Assembly: GCF_027924405.1 (NCBI RefSeq)
Contig: NZ_AP026978.1
Location: forward strand, 806,001 to 870,000
Direction of reading: 5' to 3'
DNA length: 64,000 bases
DNA from: Nocardia sputorum
Lineage (GTDB): Bacteria > Actinomycetota > Actinomycetes > Mycobacteriales > Mycobacteriaceae
Shown here piece after piece: positions 17,788 to 26,995 of this stretch; positions within the stretch are counted from its first letter, which is position 1, and the number at the start of each line of letters is the position of its first letter. The notes under the pieces were generated by a model. That model searched no databases. It was not told where the DNA came from and was given only the letters and a program-made list of their open reading frames with translations. A program made the position numbers and the translations under genes.

Positions 17788-18831
17788 TCACGGCAGCGGC
17801 GGGACCGCGTGTTCGTCGCCGATGAAATCGACCGAGGAGTATTCGCGCAGCTTGGTCAGGCGGTGGTAGGCGTCGATCATGCGGACCGTGCCGGACTTCG
17901 AGCGCATGACGATCGACTGCGTGGACGCGCCGCCGCCGTAGTAGCGCACGCCGCGCAGCAGGTCGCCGTCGGTTACGCCGGTGGCGCAGAAGAAGACGTT
18001 CTCGCCGGAGACGAGGTCTTCGGTGGTCAGCACGCGGTCGAGGTCGTGGCCCGCGTCGATGGCCTTCTGCCGTTCTTCGTCGTCCTTCGGCGCGAGCATG
18101 CCCTGGAGCTCACCGCCCATACAGCGCATCGCGGCGGCGGCGATGATGCCCTCGGGGGTGCCGCCGATGCCGACCAGAATGTCGGTGCCGGAGTCGGGGC
18201 GGGCCGCGGCGATCGCGCCCGCGACGTCGCCGTCGGAGATCAGGCGGATGCGGGCGCCCGCGTCGCGCACCTGCTGGATCAGCTCGGCGTGCCGGGGCCG
18301 GTCCAGGATGCAGACGGTCAGGTCGGACTTCGCGGAGTTCTTCGCCTTGGCGACCCGGCTGATGTTCTCGCCGATCGGGGCCGAGATATCGATCACGTCG
18401 GCGGCGTCGGGGCCGACGGCGATCTTGTGCATGTAGAAGACCGCGGAGGGGTCGAACATGGCGCCGCGCTCGGCGACCGCGAGCACCGAGATCGCGCCGG
18501 GCACGCCCTTGGACATCAGCGTGGTGCCGTCGATCGGGTCCACCGCGAAGTCCACTTCGGGGCCGGTTCCGTCACCGACGGCCTCGCCGTTGTACAGCAT
18601 GGGCGCTTCGTCCTTCTCGCCCTCGCCGATGACGACGATGCCGCGCATGGACACCGAGCTGACCAGCTGCCGCATGGCGTCGACGGCGGCGCCGTCGCCC
18701 CCCTCCTTGTCGCCGCGTCCGACCCACCGGCCCGCGGCCATCGCCCCGGCCTCGGTCACGCGGACCAGCTCGAGTGCGAGGTTGCGGTCGGGCGCCTCGC
18801 GGCGGCTAGGTGTGGGAGAAGTTGCCGTCAT
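17788..18831 (-). CDS. glpX: Class II fructose-1,6-bisphosphatase
   Basis: Gluconeogenic phosphatase converting fructose 1,6-bisphosphate to fructose 6-phosphate; Li-sensitive, metal-dependent class II fold. 347 residues. Family motifs: [12 protein letters not shown] (metal ligands), [23 protein letters not shown] and [10 protein letters not shown]. The ATG at 18831 is preceded by AGGAGG. It is the main or only class II FBPase expected in mycobacteria-like genomes. Divergent from the DUF4245 gene, as in M. tuberculosis (Rv1099c/Rv1100, recalled). Confidence 0.97.
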   Translation of the reverse strand: MTATSPTPSRREAPDRNLALELVRVTEAGAMAAGRWVGRGDKEGGDGAAVDAMRQLVSSVSMRGIVVIGEGEKDEAPMLYNGEAVGDGTGPEVDFAVDPIDGTTLMSKGVPGAISVLAVAERGAMFDPSAVFYMHKIAVGPDAADVIDISAPIGENISRVAKAKNSAKSDLTVCILDRPRHAELIQQVRDAGARIRLISDGDVAGAIAAARPDSGTDILVGIGGTPEGIIAAAAMRCMGGELQGMLAPKDDEERQKAIDAGHDLDRVLTTEDLVSGENVFFCATGVTDGDLLRGVRYYGGGASTQSIVMRSKSGTVRMIDAYHRLTKLREYSSVDFIGDEHAVPPLP

Positions 18832-18960
18832 TGCGGGGTGCCTCCTGTGCGTCGGTACGTACCGGTCAATTGTCTCATTCGATGTGGCACGGGCGTACAC
18901 CCCTGCTCGAGGTGTCGGGGTGCGCGGGGCGGCGTCGCCGCGCGAGTGGATACTGGGAGC

Positions 18961-19527
18961 GTGTCGTACCAAAAGCCGCGCATCCTGAACGACTACCGGG
19001 ATCTGTTCTGGTCGCTGATCCCGTTGGTCCTGATCGCGCTGGTGTTCGCGGGGCTGGCCAGCCAGTGCAGTTTCGCCGCGAACGGTCCGACGCAGGGTCA
19101 GATCCCGCACTTCGACGCGCGGGCGGCGCTCACCGCCGACGCGCGTTCCCTGCCGTTCCCGATCCGCAACCCGGACCTGCCCGCGGACTGGACGCCGAAT
19201 TCGGGTAGTCGCGAGTCCATCGGCGGCAACGGCGGCGGACCGGTCAGCACGGTCGGCTACATCACGCCGCAAGGCACCTACATGCGTTTCAGCCAGAGCA
19301 ACGCGACCGAGGAGGCGCTGGCCCGCTTCGTGCTCGGGTCCCGGTACGCCAGCGGCACCGAGCAGGTCGGCGCGCAGAAGTGGGTCGTCTACGCCGAGCA
19401 GGGCTCGGAGACCGCGTGGATCACCGACCTCGGCCAGTCCCGTGTGCTGATCACCGGCGCGGGCAACCAAGCGGCGTTCACCACGCTCGCGCAGGCGATC
19501 GCCGCCGCCCAACCACTGAAGCCCTGA
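18961..19527 (+). CDS. DUF4245 membrane-anchored protein
   Basis: 188 residues. A short basic N-terminus ([16 protein letters not shown]) is followed by one transmembrane helix, about residues 17-38, and an extracytoplasmic domain with [12 protein letters not shown] and [19 protein letters not shown]; this matches DUF4245. The GTG start is leaderless, with GATACT at 18949-18954. Divergent from glpX. Function unknown; conserved in Corynebacteriales. Confidence 0.88.
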   Translation: MSYQKPRILNDYRDLFWSLIPLVLIALVFAGLASQCSFAANGPTQGQIPHFDARAALTADARSLPFPIRNPDLPADWTPNSGSRESIGGNGGGPVSTVGYITPQGTYMRFSQSNATEEALARFVLGSRYASGTEQVGAQKWVVYAEQGSETAWITDLGQSRVLITGAGNQAAFTTLAQAIAAAQPLKP

Positions 19528-19558
19528 AACACGCTTGCCTTCGGCCGCGCGCTGCCGT

Positions 19559-19710
19559 TAGGTTGGCCGCGGTACGAGACACGTGCCGAACCGGATCTCG
19601 GAGGTCGATGAATATGGCTGTCACCAGCTGTATTCCGCATGTCCTTCGCCGGTTCGCGCGCCACTGATTTCTTCCCGCAGACGCGTCGGCGCGAACCGGT
19701 CTTTTCCTCG
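19559..19710 (+). promoter_or_regulatory. Three-arm attenuator leader of the GNAT gene
   Basis: A promoter is visible: TTGCCT (19535-19540), 18-nt spacer, TAGGTT (19559-19564). The leader contains arm 1 CGAACCGG (19587-19594), arm 2 CCGGTTCGCGCGCC (19649-19662) and arm 3 GGCGCGAACCGG (19688-19699). Arms 2 and 3 form a terminator-like stem followed by TCTTTTCC. Arm 1 can pair with the first eight bases of arm 2 and so prevents the terminator. Arm 2 lies inside a 19-codon leader ORF. The design implies ribosome-dependent antitermination, as in antibiotic-inducible leaders. Base pairing is read directly; the function is inferred. Confidence 0.7.
19608..19667 (+). CDS. Leader peptide of the GNAT attenuator
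   Basis: Nineteen codons (MNMAVTSCIPHVLRRFARH, then TGA) preceded by GGAGG at 19600-19604. A second ATG at codon 3 has better spacing to the GGAGG and may be the real start. The last third of the ORF is arm 2 of the attenuator, so ribosome position decides which hairpin forms. Likely a cis-acting sensor rather than a functional peptide. Confidence 0.6.
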   Translation: MNMAVTSCIPHVLRRFARH

Positions 19711-19727
19711 ATGACCAGGAGTGTCAC

Positions 19728-20219
19728 GTGTCTGTTTCTCTTTCCGCCGATCTGCTCTCCGACCGCCTGATCCTGCGGTCGTGGACCGCCACAGCGGCCG
19801 CCGCCGTGCTCGGCGACGAGCGTCATGCCGCGTGGGCGGCGGATTTCCCCGCCGCGGGCGATCGCGTCATCGCCGGTCTGCTCACCGCCCATCCGGACTG
19901 GTTCGGGCCGTTCGGGCACCGGCTCGTCGTGGAGCGAGCCAGTGGGCTCGTCGTCGGATCGATCGGGCTGTTCTGGCCGCCCGCCGACGGTGAGCTGGAG
20001 ATCGGCTACGGCATCGTCGCCTCGCGTCGCGGCCGCGGCTACGCCACCGAGGCCACCGTCGCGTTGACGGCGCACGCGCGCACCGCGCCCGGCGTCCACG
20101 CGGTGCGCGCCGACGTGGAACTGTCCAATCCGTCGTCGGTACGCGTGCTGGAGAAAGCCGGGTTCGAGCAGGTGAGCGACGTGGACGGCGTCGCGCGGTT
20201 CCGCATCACACTGCGCTGA
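19728..20219 (+). CDS. GNAT acetyltransferase (RimJ/RimL type)
   Basis: 163 residues of the GNAT fold. SDRLILRSW opens the family's first strand, EIGYGIVASRRGRGYATEA is the acetyl-CoA pyrophosphate loop (R-x-x-G-x-G/A), and ELSNPSSVRVLEKAGF is the C-terminal motif with the usual N-x-x-S. This subgroup acetylates protein N-termini or small amines, including antibiotics. The GTG start at 19728 follows AGGAG. An attenuator with leader ORF lies directly upstream, which points to an inducible resistance or stress role (inference). Confidence 0.88.
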   Translation: MSVSLSADLLSDRLILRSWTATAAAAVLGDERHAAWAADFPAAGDRVIAGLLTAHPDWFGPFGHRLVVERASGLVVGSIGLFWPPADGELEIGYGIVASRRGRGYATEATVALTAHARTAPGVHAVRADVELSNPSSVRVLEKAGFEQVSDVDGVARFRITLR

Positions 20220-20240
20220 CGGTGACCATGGGGACTGTCG

Positions 20241-20585
20241 TCAGCGATGGCTGACCACGTTGACGACGGTCCCGCTCGGGTCGCGCACGAAGAAGCGGCG
20301 CACACCCCAGGGCTCGTCGCGCAAGGGGTAGACGACCTCGGCTCCGGCGGCGGTCACCGCCGCGTGCACGGCGTCGACGTCGTCCACCTCCACACTCATG
20401 TCCGGCTGGAGTTGTTCGGCGTCGGGACCGACGAGCAGGACCTGGGCGGTCGGGTTGGACGGGGAGGCCATCGCCACGACCCAGCCCAGGTCCATCGCCT
20501 CCTGGAAGCCGAGCAGCCGGTAGAACCCACGGCTCGCGGCCAGGTCGGTGGTGCGGATGTCGGGCGTGGCCCGGCGGATCGTCAT
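20241..20585 (-). CDS. VOC-family (glyoxalase-like) protein
   Basis: 114 residues forming one vicinal-oxygen-chelate unit: [23 protein letters not shown], then the dimer strand [26 protein letters not shown] and the end [16 protein letters not shown]. The D in the N-terminal strand, where metal enzymes have H or E, leaves metal binding uncertain. Its ATG overlaps the xseB stop by 4 nt, so it is the last gene of the lipid-droplet-protein/xseA/xseB operon. Confidence 0.85.
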   Translation of the reverse strand: MTIRRATPDIRTTDLAASRGFYRLLGFQEAMDLGWVVAMASPSNPTAQVLLVGPDAEQLQPDMSVEVDDVDAVHAAVTAAGAEVVYPLRDEPWGVRRFFVRDPSGTVVNVVSHR

Positions 20586-20857
20586 TCCTGGCGCTCCAGG
20601 TCGGTGCGGTGCAGCGCGTCCTCGACGCGCTTGCGGGCGCCCGCCAGGTGCTCTTCGCAGCGAGTGGCCAGCGCCTCGCCGCGCTCCCACAGAGCCAGCG
20701 ATTCGTCCAGGTCGAGGCCGCCTTGCTCGAGGATCTTGACCACGTTGACCAGTTCGTCGCGCGCGCGTTCGTAGCCGAAACCGGCGATCTCGGCCGCGTC
20801 GTCGGCCGGATCGGCTCCTGTCCCGTTCTTGTCCGTGGACTTGCCGGATTCGGCCAA
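20582..20857 (-). CDS. xseB: Exodeoxyribonuclease VII small subunit
   Basis: 91 residues; the family core [38 protein letters not shown] is present. XseB binds the large subunit to form exonuclease VII, which degrades single-stranded DNA during mismatch and damage repair. The first 25 residues are an acidic, unstructured extension. It starts 2 bp after the xseA stop and overlaps the VOC gene by 4 nt. Confidence 0.96.
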   Translation of the reverse strand: MAESGKSTDKNGTGADPADDAAEIAGFGYERARDELVNVVKILEQGGLDLDESLALWERGEALATRCEEHLAGARKRVEDALHRTDLERQE

Positions 20858-20859
20858 GA

Positions 20860-22176
20860 TCAGTTCCTCCCTGTGTCGGTGTGCCGCGCGCCGAGCGCCT
20901 GGGTGCCGAGCGCGGCGGCGGTGACGGCCCCGTCGGCGACCCGGATGCGCAACTGGCTGCCCGCGGGGGCGTCCTCGATCGAGCGCACCACCTGCCGTTC
21001 CCGGCCGGTGACGCGCTGTACGACAGCGTAGCCACGGGCCAGCGTGGCGGCGGGGCCCACGGCGGTGAGTTTCTCGCGCAGGTGCCGGGTGGCCGTCGCC
21101 TCGGTGCGGATCAGCTGCTCGGTGGAGCGGTGCGCGGCCGTGCGCAGGCGTTCGATCTCTTCTTGACGGCGATCGATCTCGCGCAGAGGGTCGGCCAGGA
21201 CGGGCCGCGACCGCAGCTGGGCGAGCGCCTTGGTCTCCCGGTCAACCCAGCCGCGCAGCGCGGCGGCGGTGCGTTCGCGCAGTTCGCGGATGCAGGCCAA
21301 TTCGGCGGCGGCGTCCGGGACGATCCGCTTGGCGGCGTCGGTGGGGGTGGCCGCGCGCAGATCGGCGACGAAGTCGCTGAGCGGGTTGTCCGGCTCGTGG
21401 CCGATCGCGCTGACGATCGGCGTGGTGGCGGCCACGATGGCACGGCACAGTGCCTCGTCGGAGAACGGCAGCAGGTCTTCCACGCTGCCGCCGCCGCGCG
21501 CCAGCACGATGACCTCGACGGCCGGATGCCGATCGAGCTCGGCGAGCGCCGTGAGCATCTGCGCCACCGCGGTGGGTCCTTGCACGGCTGTGTTGCGAAT
21601 TTCGAAACGCACAGCGGGCCAACGGTTCCGGGCGACGCTGAGCACGTCGCGCTCCGCGGCGCTCGCGCGTCCGGTGATCAGTCCGATGGTGCCGGGCAGG
21701 AACGGGATCGGGCGCTTGAGCCGGGGATCGAACAGGCCCTCGGCGGCCAGCAGCGATTTCAGCCGTTCGATGCGGGCCAGCAGCTCACCGATGCCGACGG
21801 GCCGGATCTCCAAGACGCGCAACGAGATCGTGCCGCGTCCGGTGAAGAACGAGAGCTTGCCGTAGACGACCACCCGGCTGCCCTCTTGCAGGGGAACGGG
21901 GGAATTGCGGATGAGATCCGGGTCGCAGGTCACCGACAGCGACATGTCGGCGGACGGGTCGCGCAGCACCAGGAACGCGGTGCGGGTGCCCGGACGGAGA
22001 TTGATCTGGGTGATCTGGCCCTCCACCCAGATGCTGCCGAGCCGGTCGATCCACTGGGCGACCTTCATGGACACCGAGCGCACCGGCCAGGGGTGCTCGG
22101 CGGAGTTGGCCGGTGCGGCGGGTTGGCCGGAGGTCTCCCGGCCAGCCGCCGACGAGGGGGTCCGGGGTTCGGTCAC
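20860..22176 (-). CDS. xseA: Exodeoxyribonuclease VII large subunit
   Basis: 438 residues, full length. An N-terminal OB-fold ([13 protein letters not shown] segment [14 protein letters not shown] at about residues 48-61) is followed by the catalytic domain with [40 protein letters not shown] and [15 protein letters not shown], and a C-terminal coiled coil ending in ARGYAVVQR. The GTG at 22176 overlaps the upstream stop (GTGA), so it is translationally coupled to the lipid-droplet-protein gene. Conserved order xseB-xseA-Rv1109c-ispH. Confidence 0.97.
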   Translation of the reverse strand: MTEPRTPSSAAGRETSGQPAAPANSAEHPWPVRSVSMKVAQWIDRLGSIWVEGQITQINLRPGTRTAFLVLRDPSADMSLSVTCDPDLIRNSPVPLQEGSRVVVYGKLSFFTGRGTISLRVLEIRPVGIGELLARIERLKSLLAAEGLFDPRLKRPIPFLPGTIGLITGRASAAERDVLSVARNRWPAVRFEIRNTAVQGPTAVAQMLTALAELDRHPAVEVIVLARGGGSVEDLLPFSDEALCRAIVAATTPIVSAIGHEPDNPLSDFVADLRAATPTDAAKRIVPDAAAELACIRELRERTAAALRGWVDRETKALAQLRSRPVLADPLREIDRRQEEIERLRTAAHRSTEQLIRTEATATRHLREKLTAVGPAATLARGYAVVQRVTGRERQVVRSIEDAPAGSQLRIRVADGAVTAAALGTQALGARHTDTGRN

Positions 22177-22841
22177 TGGGCCTGCACAGTGGCGATCCGG
22201 TTCGTGAGCATGGTCACGAACGGCGCCCTGGCGCGGGTGTGCTGCTCGTACTCCAGCAGCGCGGTGAGGTCTTCGATCGTCAGCAGGCGCAGCCGGGCGC
22301 GCAGCTGGGCCAGGGTCATGTTGGCGTAGTCGTAGCGGACGGCGACCTCCGGCTCGGCGATGGCGGGCGCGTCGGCGACGGGGTCGGTGTCCGGGTCGGC
22401 CGGTTCCGGATCGGCCGGTTCCGGATCTTCGGCCGGCGGCTCGGCGATCGTCGTCACCGACGCGACATGACCGTTGGTCGCACCGGTGCGGGTGTCGTCG
22501 GTGAACGATTCCGGCGCGCGGAACGGTTCGGGATCGTCGGCGCTGTAGAGATCGAATCGACTGGCGCGGAGCGTGGTGGGGCTCGGGTCGTCGGCGATGT
22601 CCTCGTCGAACGTGGCCCATTCCGGCTGTTCGACCGGGCGGTGGGACAAACGGTCGAAAACCGCGTCGCCCTTCAGGGCCAGACTCGTCACGAACTGCTG
22701 GACGTGCATCGTCGTCTGCAGCACCTGACTGATGGCCGTGATCGGGAAACTCATTGCCGCCGTGGGTAGGCGGCGGGATTCCTCGAGGGCGTATACGGCG
22801 GCTCCGGCGGCGACCCGGGCCAGAAAGGGTGGTCGAAACAT
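22173..22841 (-). CDS. Lipid-droplet-associated-type protein (Rv1109c-like)
   Basis: 222 residues. An N-terminal amphipathic region ([24 protein letters not shown]) is followed by a helix with [24 protein letters not shown], an acidic E/P/D-repeat linker (near-tandem PEPADP units) and a C-terminal helical bundle [30 protein letters not shown]. Proteins of this family are annotated as lipid-droplet-associated in Rhodococcus and Nocardia. First gene of the operon leading into xseA, divergent from ispH with about 300 bp between (22842-23137), in which I see only the ispH promoter. Confidence 0.82.
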   Translation of the reverse strand: MFRPPFLARVAAGAAVYALEESRRLPTAAMSFPITAISQVLQTTMHVQQFVTSLALKGDAVFDRLSHRPVEQPEWATFDEDIADDPSPTTLRASRFDLYSADDPEPFRAPESFTDDTRTGATNGHVASVTTIAEPPAEDPEPADPEPADPDTDPVADAPAIAEPEVAVRYDYANMTLAQLRARLRLLTIEDLTALLEYEQHTRARAPFVTMLTNRIATVQAQ

Positions 22842-23137
22842 GGTCCTAGCCTGCCCGAAATGGTGTGTTATGCAAAGGAGGGGTGCGCGCGGTTCGGATA
22901 TTCGCCGGTTCCGGCGCGCGGCCGATCGGCGGGAATTGCGCGGCAGGCGTGCTCATAATGCGGAGAATAAACCCAGGTCCCGGCGGGAGTGTCCGAGACA
23001 TTCGCCGCGGCCGGTCGGCCACCCGGCCGGGCCGGGCTTTCCACCGCAGTTCGCGGCCGTACGCGGCGGCTCGCGCGGCGATGTGACGGGCAACTCCCGG
23101 ACGTGGCGTGATCGCGGTCCGCACGTATCCTGTGGGC

Positions 23138-24148
23138 ATGTCTTCGGCCATTCCCTTGAACGTCGGAATCGCCCGCTCGGCAGGCGCCGGAAACGCCGTC
23201 GCCGAGGGCGGAAAACGCGTGCTGCTCGCGGAGCCGCGCGGATACTGCGCCGGCGTCGACCGTGCGGTCGAAACCGTCGAGAAGGCGCTGGAGAAGCACG
23301 GGGCGCCCATCTACGTGCGCAAGGAGATCGTGCACAACCGGCACGTCGTGGAGACGCTGCGCGATCGCGGCGTGGTCTTCGTCGACGAGACCGACCAGGT
23401 CCCCGAGGGCGCGGTCGTGGTGTTCTCCGCGCACGGTGTGGCGCCCACGGTGCACGCGACGGCCGCCGCGCGCAATCTGCACACCATCGACGCCACCTGC
23501 CCGCTGGTGACCAAGGTGCACCAGGAGGCGAAGCGGTTCGCCCGCGACGACTACGACATCCTGCTGATCGGTCACGAGGGCCACGAAGAGGTCGAAGGCA
23601 CCGCCGGTGAGGCGCCCGACCATGTCCAGCTGGTCGACGGGCCCGACGCGGTGGACAAGGTCAGCGTGCGCGACGAGTCGAAGGTGATCTGGCTGTCGCA
23701 GACCACGCTGAGCGTGGACGAGACGATGGAGACGGTGCAGCGGCTGCGCGAGCGCTTTCCCGCCCTGCAGGACCCGCCGAGCGACGACATCTGCTACGCC
23801 ACGCAGAACCGCCAGGTGGCCGTCAAGGCGATGGCGCCGGAATGCGACCTGGTGATCGTGGTCGGCTCGCGCAACTCGTCGAACTCGGTGCGCCTGGTGG
23901 AAGTGGCGCTCGGCGCCGGCGCCAAGGCCGCCTACCTGGTGGACTTCGCCCGCGAGGTCGACCCGGCCTGGCTCGATGGCGTCCGCACGATCGGCATCAC
24001 CTCCGGCGCCTCGGTGCCCGAGATCCTGGTTCGCGGCGTGCTGGACATGCTGGCCGAGCACGGCTACGGCGACGTCCAGCCGGTCACCACGGCCAACGAG
24101 ACCCTCGTCTTCGCCCTTCCCCGCGAGTTGCGCGACGCCCGTCGCTGA
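23138..24148 (+). CDS. ispH: 4-hydroxy-3-methylbut-2-enyl diphosphate reductase
   Basis: Last step of the MEP isoprenoid pathway, giving IPP and DMAPP. 336 residues. The three iron-sulfur cysteines are Cys37 (GYCAGVDRA), Cys121 (DATCPLV) and Cys219 (ICYATQNRQ); THxxHEG-type substrate residues are in GHEGHEE, and SSNSVRL is present. The ATG lies 6 nt after TATCCT (23126-23131), so the gene is leaderless; the upstream in-frame ATG at 23108 precedes the -10 box and is rejected. Corresponds to lytB2/Rv1110 in the conserved block. Confidence 0.97.
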   Translation: MSSAIPLNVGIARSAGAGNAVAEGGKRVLLAEPRGYCAGVDRAVETVEKALEKHGAPIYVRKEIVHNRHVVETLRDRGVVFVDETDQVPEGAVVVFSAHGVAPTVHATAAARNLHTIDATCPLVTKVHQEAKRFARDDYDILLIGHEGHEEVEGTAGEAPDHVQLVDGPDAVDKVSVRDESKVIWLSQTTLSVDETMETVQRLRERFPALQDPPSDDICYATQNRQVAVKAMAPECDLVIVVGSRNSSNSVRLVEVALGAGAKAAYLVDFAREVDPAWLDGVRTIGITSGASVPEILVRGVLDMLAEHGYGDVQPVTTANETLVFALPRELRDARR

Positions 24149-24617
24149 CGCCGGGCCGCGCCGGTGGCGCGGGCTCCGGTTACCGGTCGTCGGCCCGAGG
24201 ATCCGGTGTCACACTGCTGAACGGGCCATGGCCGTAACGGGTCGGTCGTCCAGAGGCTGCGAAGAGGTGCGCTGGGGCTTCGCTGCACCGGTCACTTCGT
24301 CGTCGGCTGTCGCCGGTCCGCGTGGACTGCGGTGCAAATCCGGCGGGGTCGCTCGGATCCGTATCCGGGAGGGCGGAACGTGTTCACCCGTCTCCGGGCG
24401 ATCCGGCAGCGCGGTGCCGGAGAAGTCCAGGGACGCCGAAGGCGGGCGACCGGCCGCCGTGACCCGGTGGTCCTCTCCGCCGTGGGGCGACTCGCGCGAG
24501 GTCGCGAACTCCGCCGCGTGGTGATCAGCACGGTTCTCGCCGATCAGGCGGCACGGTGTCGGCATGCTGCGCTCGGACCGGCGGCGCCGCGCAGACTTCG
24601 CGGACCGGTGAACGCGC
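24149..24617. other. 0.47-kb gap after ispH, no gene seen
   Basis: Contains a GC hairpin just after ispH (CCGCGCC/GGCGCGG, 24156-24172) that may end its transcript. The rest has only frame-shadow ORFs on both strands without ribosome-binding sites. The convergent DUF6542 gene ends at 24618. Confidence 0.5.
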
Positions 24618-25484
24618 TTACGAGTTCTCCGGCCTGCGCCGTTCCGGACGGCCCGAATCGCGTTCCCGGTAACGCACATTGGGCTGGGGATGCGGCGGCA
24701 TGTCGCGGCGTCGGTTCGCGCCGCGCGGTGGTTCGCCTTCGGGACGCGGCATGGCCGCCGTCGGGCGCGGGGCGCCCCGTGCGGGAGCTCGTCCTTCCCG
24801 CGGACGAGAGGGCGCGACGCGCGGCGGGGTGTCGGCGACCTGCGCGGCGGGTCGGCGAGCCGGGCGCGGAGCGGGCTCGTTCAGGTCGTCCGACTCCGGT
24901 TTGTCCGGCTCGTCCTTCGGGCGGCGGGCTTTGCGGCGCGCCGAGTCGGCGGCGCCGGGGGACGAACGGCCGGGCCTGCTCTTCTTCGCCTGCGACTTGC
25001 CCCAGCTGTCGCCGCGGCGTGGCGTCCGCGGCCGGTCACTCTCCTCTTCACGGCGGTGCAGATAGATCCGGGCGCCACCGATCAGCAGGACGACGACCGT
25101 GGCGAGCACCATGGTCGGGAACCGGTTCACCAGCGGGATCGCCAGGTTGAGCAGGATGTCCTTCAGCGACGTCGTGCCGCGGCCGGTGAGCTGCTGATAG
25201 GCCAGCGGCACGGCGACGAAGAGCAGCAGTGGCGGCAGCACCATCGTGCTGAACAAGCCGCGGTAGCGGACGGCGGAGACGGCCGCCACACAGCCGAGGA
25301 CGTACAGGGCGGCGAACGTGCCGGTCAGCTCGGCACCGCCGCCGACGGCGTCGATCAAGAATCCCAGGAACGTGCAGGCAACCGCGATCGAGATCGCCGC
25401 GCCGACCGGGATCCCCGGCACCGACGGCAGGATCGAGCGTTGCGGCGCGGGCACCCGGGATCGCACACGTTCGGAAGCAGCCAC
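24618..25484 (-). CDS. DUF6542 membrane protein
   Basis: About 288 residues. Four hydrophobic helices occupy residues about 20-140 (GAAISIAVACTFLGFLIDAV, FAALYVLGCVAAVSAV, TMVLPPLLLFVAVPLAY, PTMVLATVVVLLIGGARIY), then a long basic/proline-rich cytoplasmic tail (KKSRPGRSS, RPARRPAAQ) to the C-terminus. The layout matches DUF6542/Rv1111c-type proteins. The GTG at 25484 lies 7 nt after TAGTGT and is preferred as a leaderless start over the GTG at 25493. Function unknown. Confidence 0.8.
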   Translation of the reverse strand: MAASERVRSRVPAPQRSILPSVPGIPVGAAISIAVACTFLGFLIDAVGGGAELTGTFAALYVLGCVAAVSAVRYRGLFSTMVLPPLLLFVAVPLAYQQLTGRGTTSLKDILLNLAIPLVNRFPTMVLATVVVLLIGGARIYLHRREEESDRPRTPRRGDSWGKSQAKKSRPGRSSPGAADSARRKARRPKDEPDKPESDDLNEPAPRPARRPAAQVADTPPRVAPSRPREGRAPARGAPRPTAAMPRPEGEPPRGANRRRDMPPHPQPNVRYRERDSGRPERRRPENS

Positions 25485-25542
25485 GACATGCACACTAGTT
25501 GCCGCCGTTCGCGGCGGCGTGGCGGCACGGCCATAGTCCTGG

Positions 25543-26688
25543 TTACTCGCCCGCGTCGGCGAAGCCCACCGCGCGCGGACGGGAATCCACCCGCCCGATC
25601 TCGGGCACTTCCTGCTCGGCTATCTCCAGATCGTGCAATTTGCGCGCGGTGACCAGTACCCGCGACTCCACGGAGGCCACGGTGTAGTTGAAAGCCTCCA
25701 CGGCCCTGCCGAGTTGCACGCCCAATCGGTCCAGGTGCTTGCCCGTCGTCCCGAGCCGCTGATACAGCTCACGGCCCAGCCGCTGCACGGTGGCCATGTC
25801 CCTGGACAGCGCCTCCTGCCGCCACCCGAAGGCGATGGTGCGCAGCAACGCGACGAGGGTGGTCGGAGTAGCGAGGATCACGTTGCGGCCGAACGCGTAC
25901 TCCAGCAGCTCCGAGTCGGTGGTCACGGCGGCGTCCAGGAACGGATCGCCGGGCACGAACAGCACCACGAACTCCGGTGCGGGATCGAAGGCGGCCCAGT
26001 ACGCCTTGTCGGCCAGCTGGTCGACATGCGCGCGCAGATGTTTGGCGTGCCGGGCGAGCAGCTCGGCGCGCACGTCGGGGTCGTCGGTGTCGCAGGCGTC
26101 CAGATAGGCGGCGAACGGGACCTTCGCGTCCACCACGATGTGCCGTCCGCCCGCCAGTCGCACCACCAGATCCGGTCGGACCGTGCGATCGTCCGCGCCG
26201 CGGCCGGTGCGGCTGACCTGGGTCTGGAAATCGCAGTGCCTGGTCATCCCGGCCAGCTCGACCACCCGCTCCAGCTGGATCTCACCCCACCGGCCCCGTA
26301 CCTGCGGCGCGCGCAGCGCCGCGACCAGCCGGCCGGTCTGCCCGGTGAGCTGATGGGAGGTGCGCTGCATGCTCGCGACCTGTTCGCGCAGGCCGGAATA
26401 CGCGGTGAGCCGCTGCCGCTCCACCTGCTGGATCTGCTCGTTCAGCGCACCGACGGCCGCGCGCAGCGGTTCCACCATCGCGCCGACGGCGTGCGAATGC
26501 CTGCGCGCGGCATCCTCGTTCGCCGCGGTGAGCGACTGCCGCAGCAGCCGTTCGTTGTCCGCGGCCGCCGCCAGCCGCGCCTCCGCCGCCGCGGCGCGCT
26601 GCCCGGCCCGCGCCGCGTGGCTCAGCCAGCCGAGGCCGGAACCGGCGGCGAACACCAGCAGCAGTGCGGCGAGCATCGGTGCGGTCAT
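25543..26688 (-). CDS. rmuC: DNA recombination protein RmuC
   Basis: 381 residues. An N-terminal membrane helix (APMLAALLLVFAAGSGLGWL) is followed by a long coiled coil (about 25-120) rich in A, E, R and Q, then the RmuC nuclease-like domain: RGRWGEIQLERVVELAGM, RPDLVVRLAGGRHIVVDAKVPF (the D/AK catalytic core of PD-(D/E)xK folds), FVPGDPFLDAA and GRNVILATPTTLVALLRTIA. RmuC limits inversions at short repeats. It sits beside sbcDC, consistent with a DNA-structure-processing neighbourhood. Confidence 0.94.
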   Translation of the reverse strand: MTAPMLAALLLVFAAGSGLGWLSHAARAGQRAAAAEARLAAAADNERLLRQSLTAANEDAARRHSHAVGAMVEPLRAAVGALNEQIQQVERQRLTAYSGLREQVASMQRTSHQLTGQTGRLVAALRAPQVRGRWGEIQLERVVELAGMTRHCDFQTQVSRTGRGADDRTVRPDLVVRLAGGRHIVVDAKVPFAAYLDACDTDDPDVRAELLARHAKHLRAHVDQLADKAYWAAFDPAPEFVVLFVPGDPFLDAAVTTDSELLEYAFGRNVILATPTTLVALLRTIAFGWRQEALSRDMATVQRLGRELYQRLGTTGKHLDRLGVQLGRAVEAFNYTVASVESRVLVTARKLHDLEIAEQEVPEIGRVDSRPRAVGFADAGE

Positions 26689-26995
26689 AGCGCAGATAGT
26701 GCCGGACGTCACCGACAAGAACGAGCACCGAGCAACTGTCCGGCATCGCGTCGTCCACCGTCCCTGCCAGCGGATCTCCGTCTGTTCCACATACCTGTCC
26801 GGCTGCCGGCATCCGTCCTTTCCCAGGTCGGGACGTGGTAGAGGCCAAGGGTTGTGCGATGTTTCGGCTGGTTCGGCCCGGCGCCCCGAACACGTGCGCC
26901 CGCTCGGACGGACACGCCGCGCCGGGCTGGGCGAACCCGACACAGCGGGCGGGGCGATTGAAGTCTGTCGGTGGGTTGCCCTACGGTTTCGCGGC
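26689..26995. other. Divergent gap rmuC-sbcD
   Basis: About 307 bp with no gene. It holds the rmuC promoter on one side and, for sbcD, TACGGT at 26982-26987, 8 nt before the sbcD ATG. Confidence 0.5.

Noticed and set aside
17012..17825. Overlapping ORFs of 100-260 codons in the fumC-glpX gap
   Set aside because: They translate the tandem palindromic repeats, repeating the same Arg/Ala-rich segments, with no start signals.
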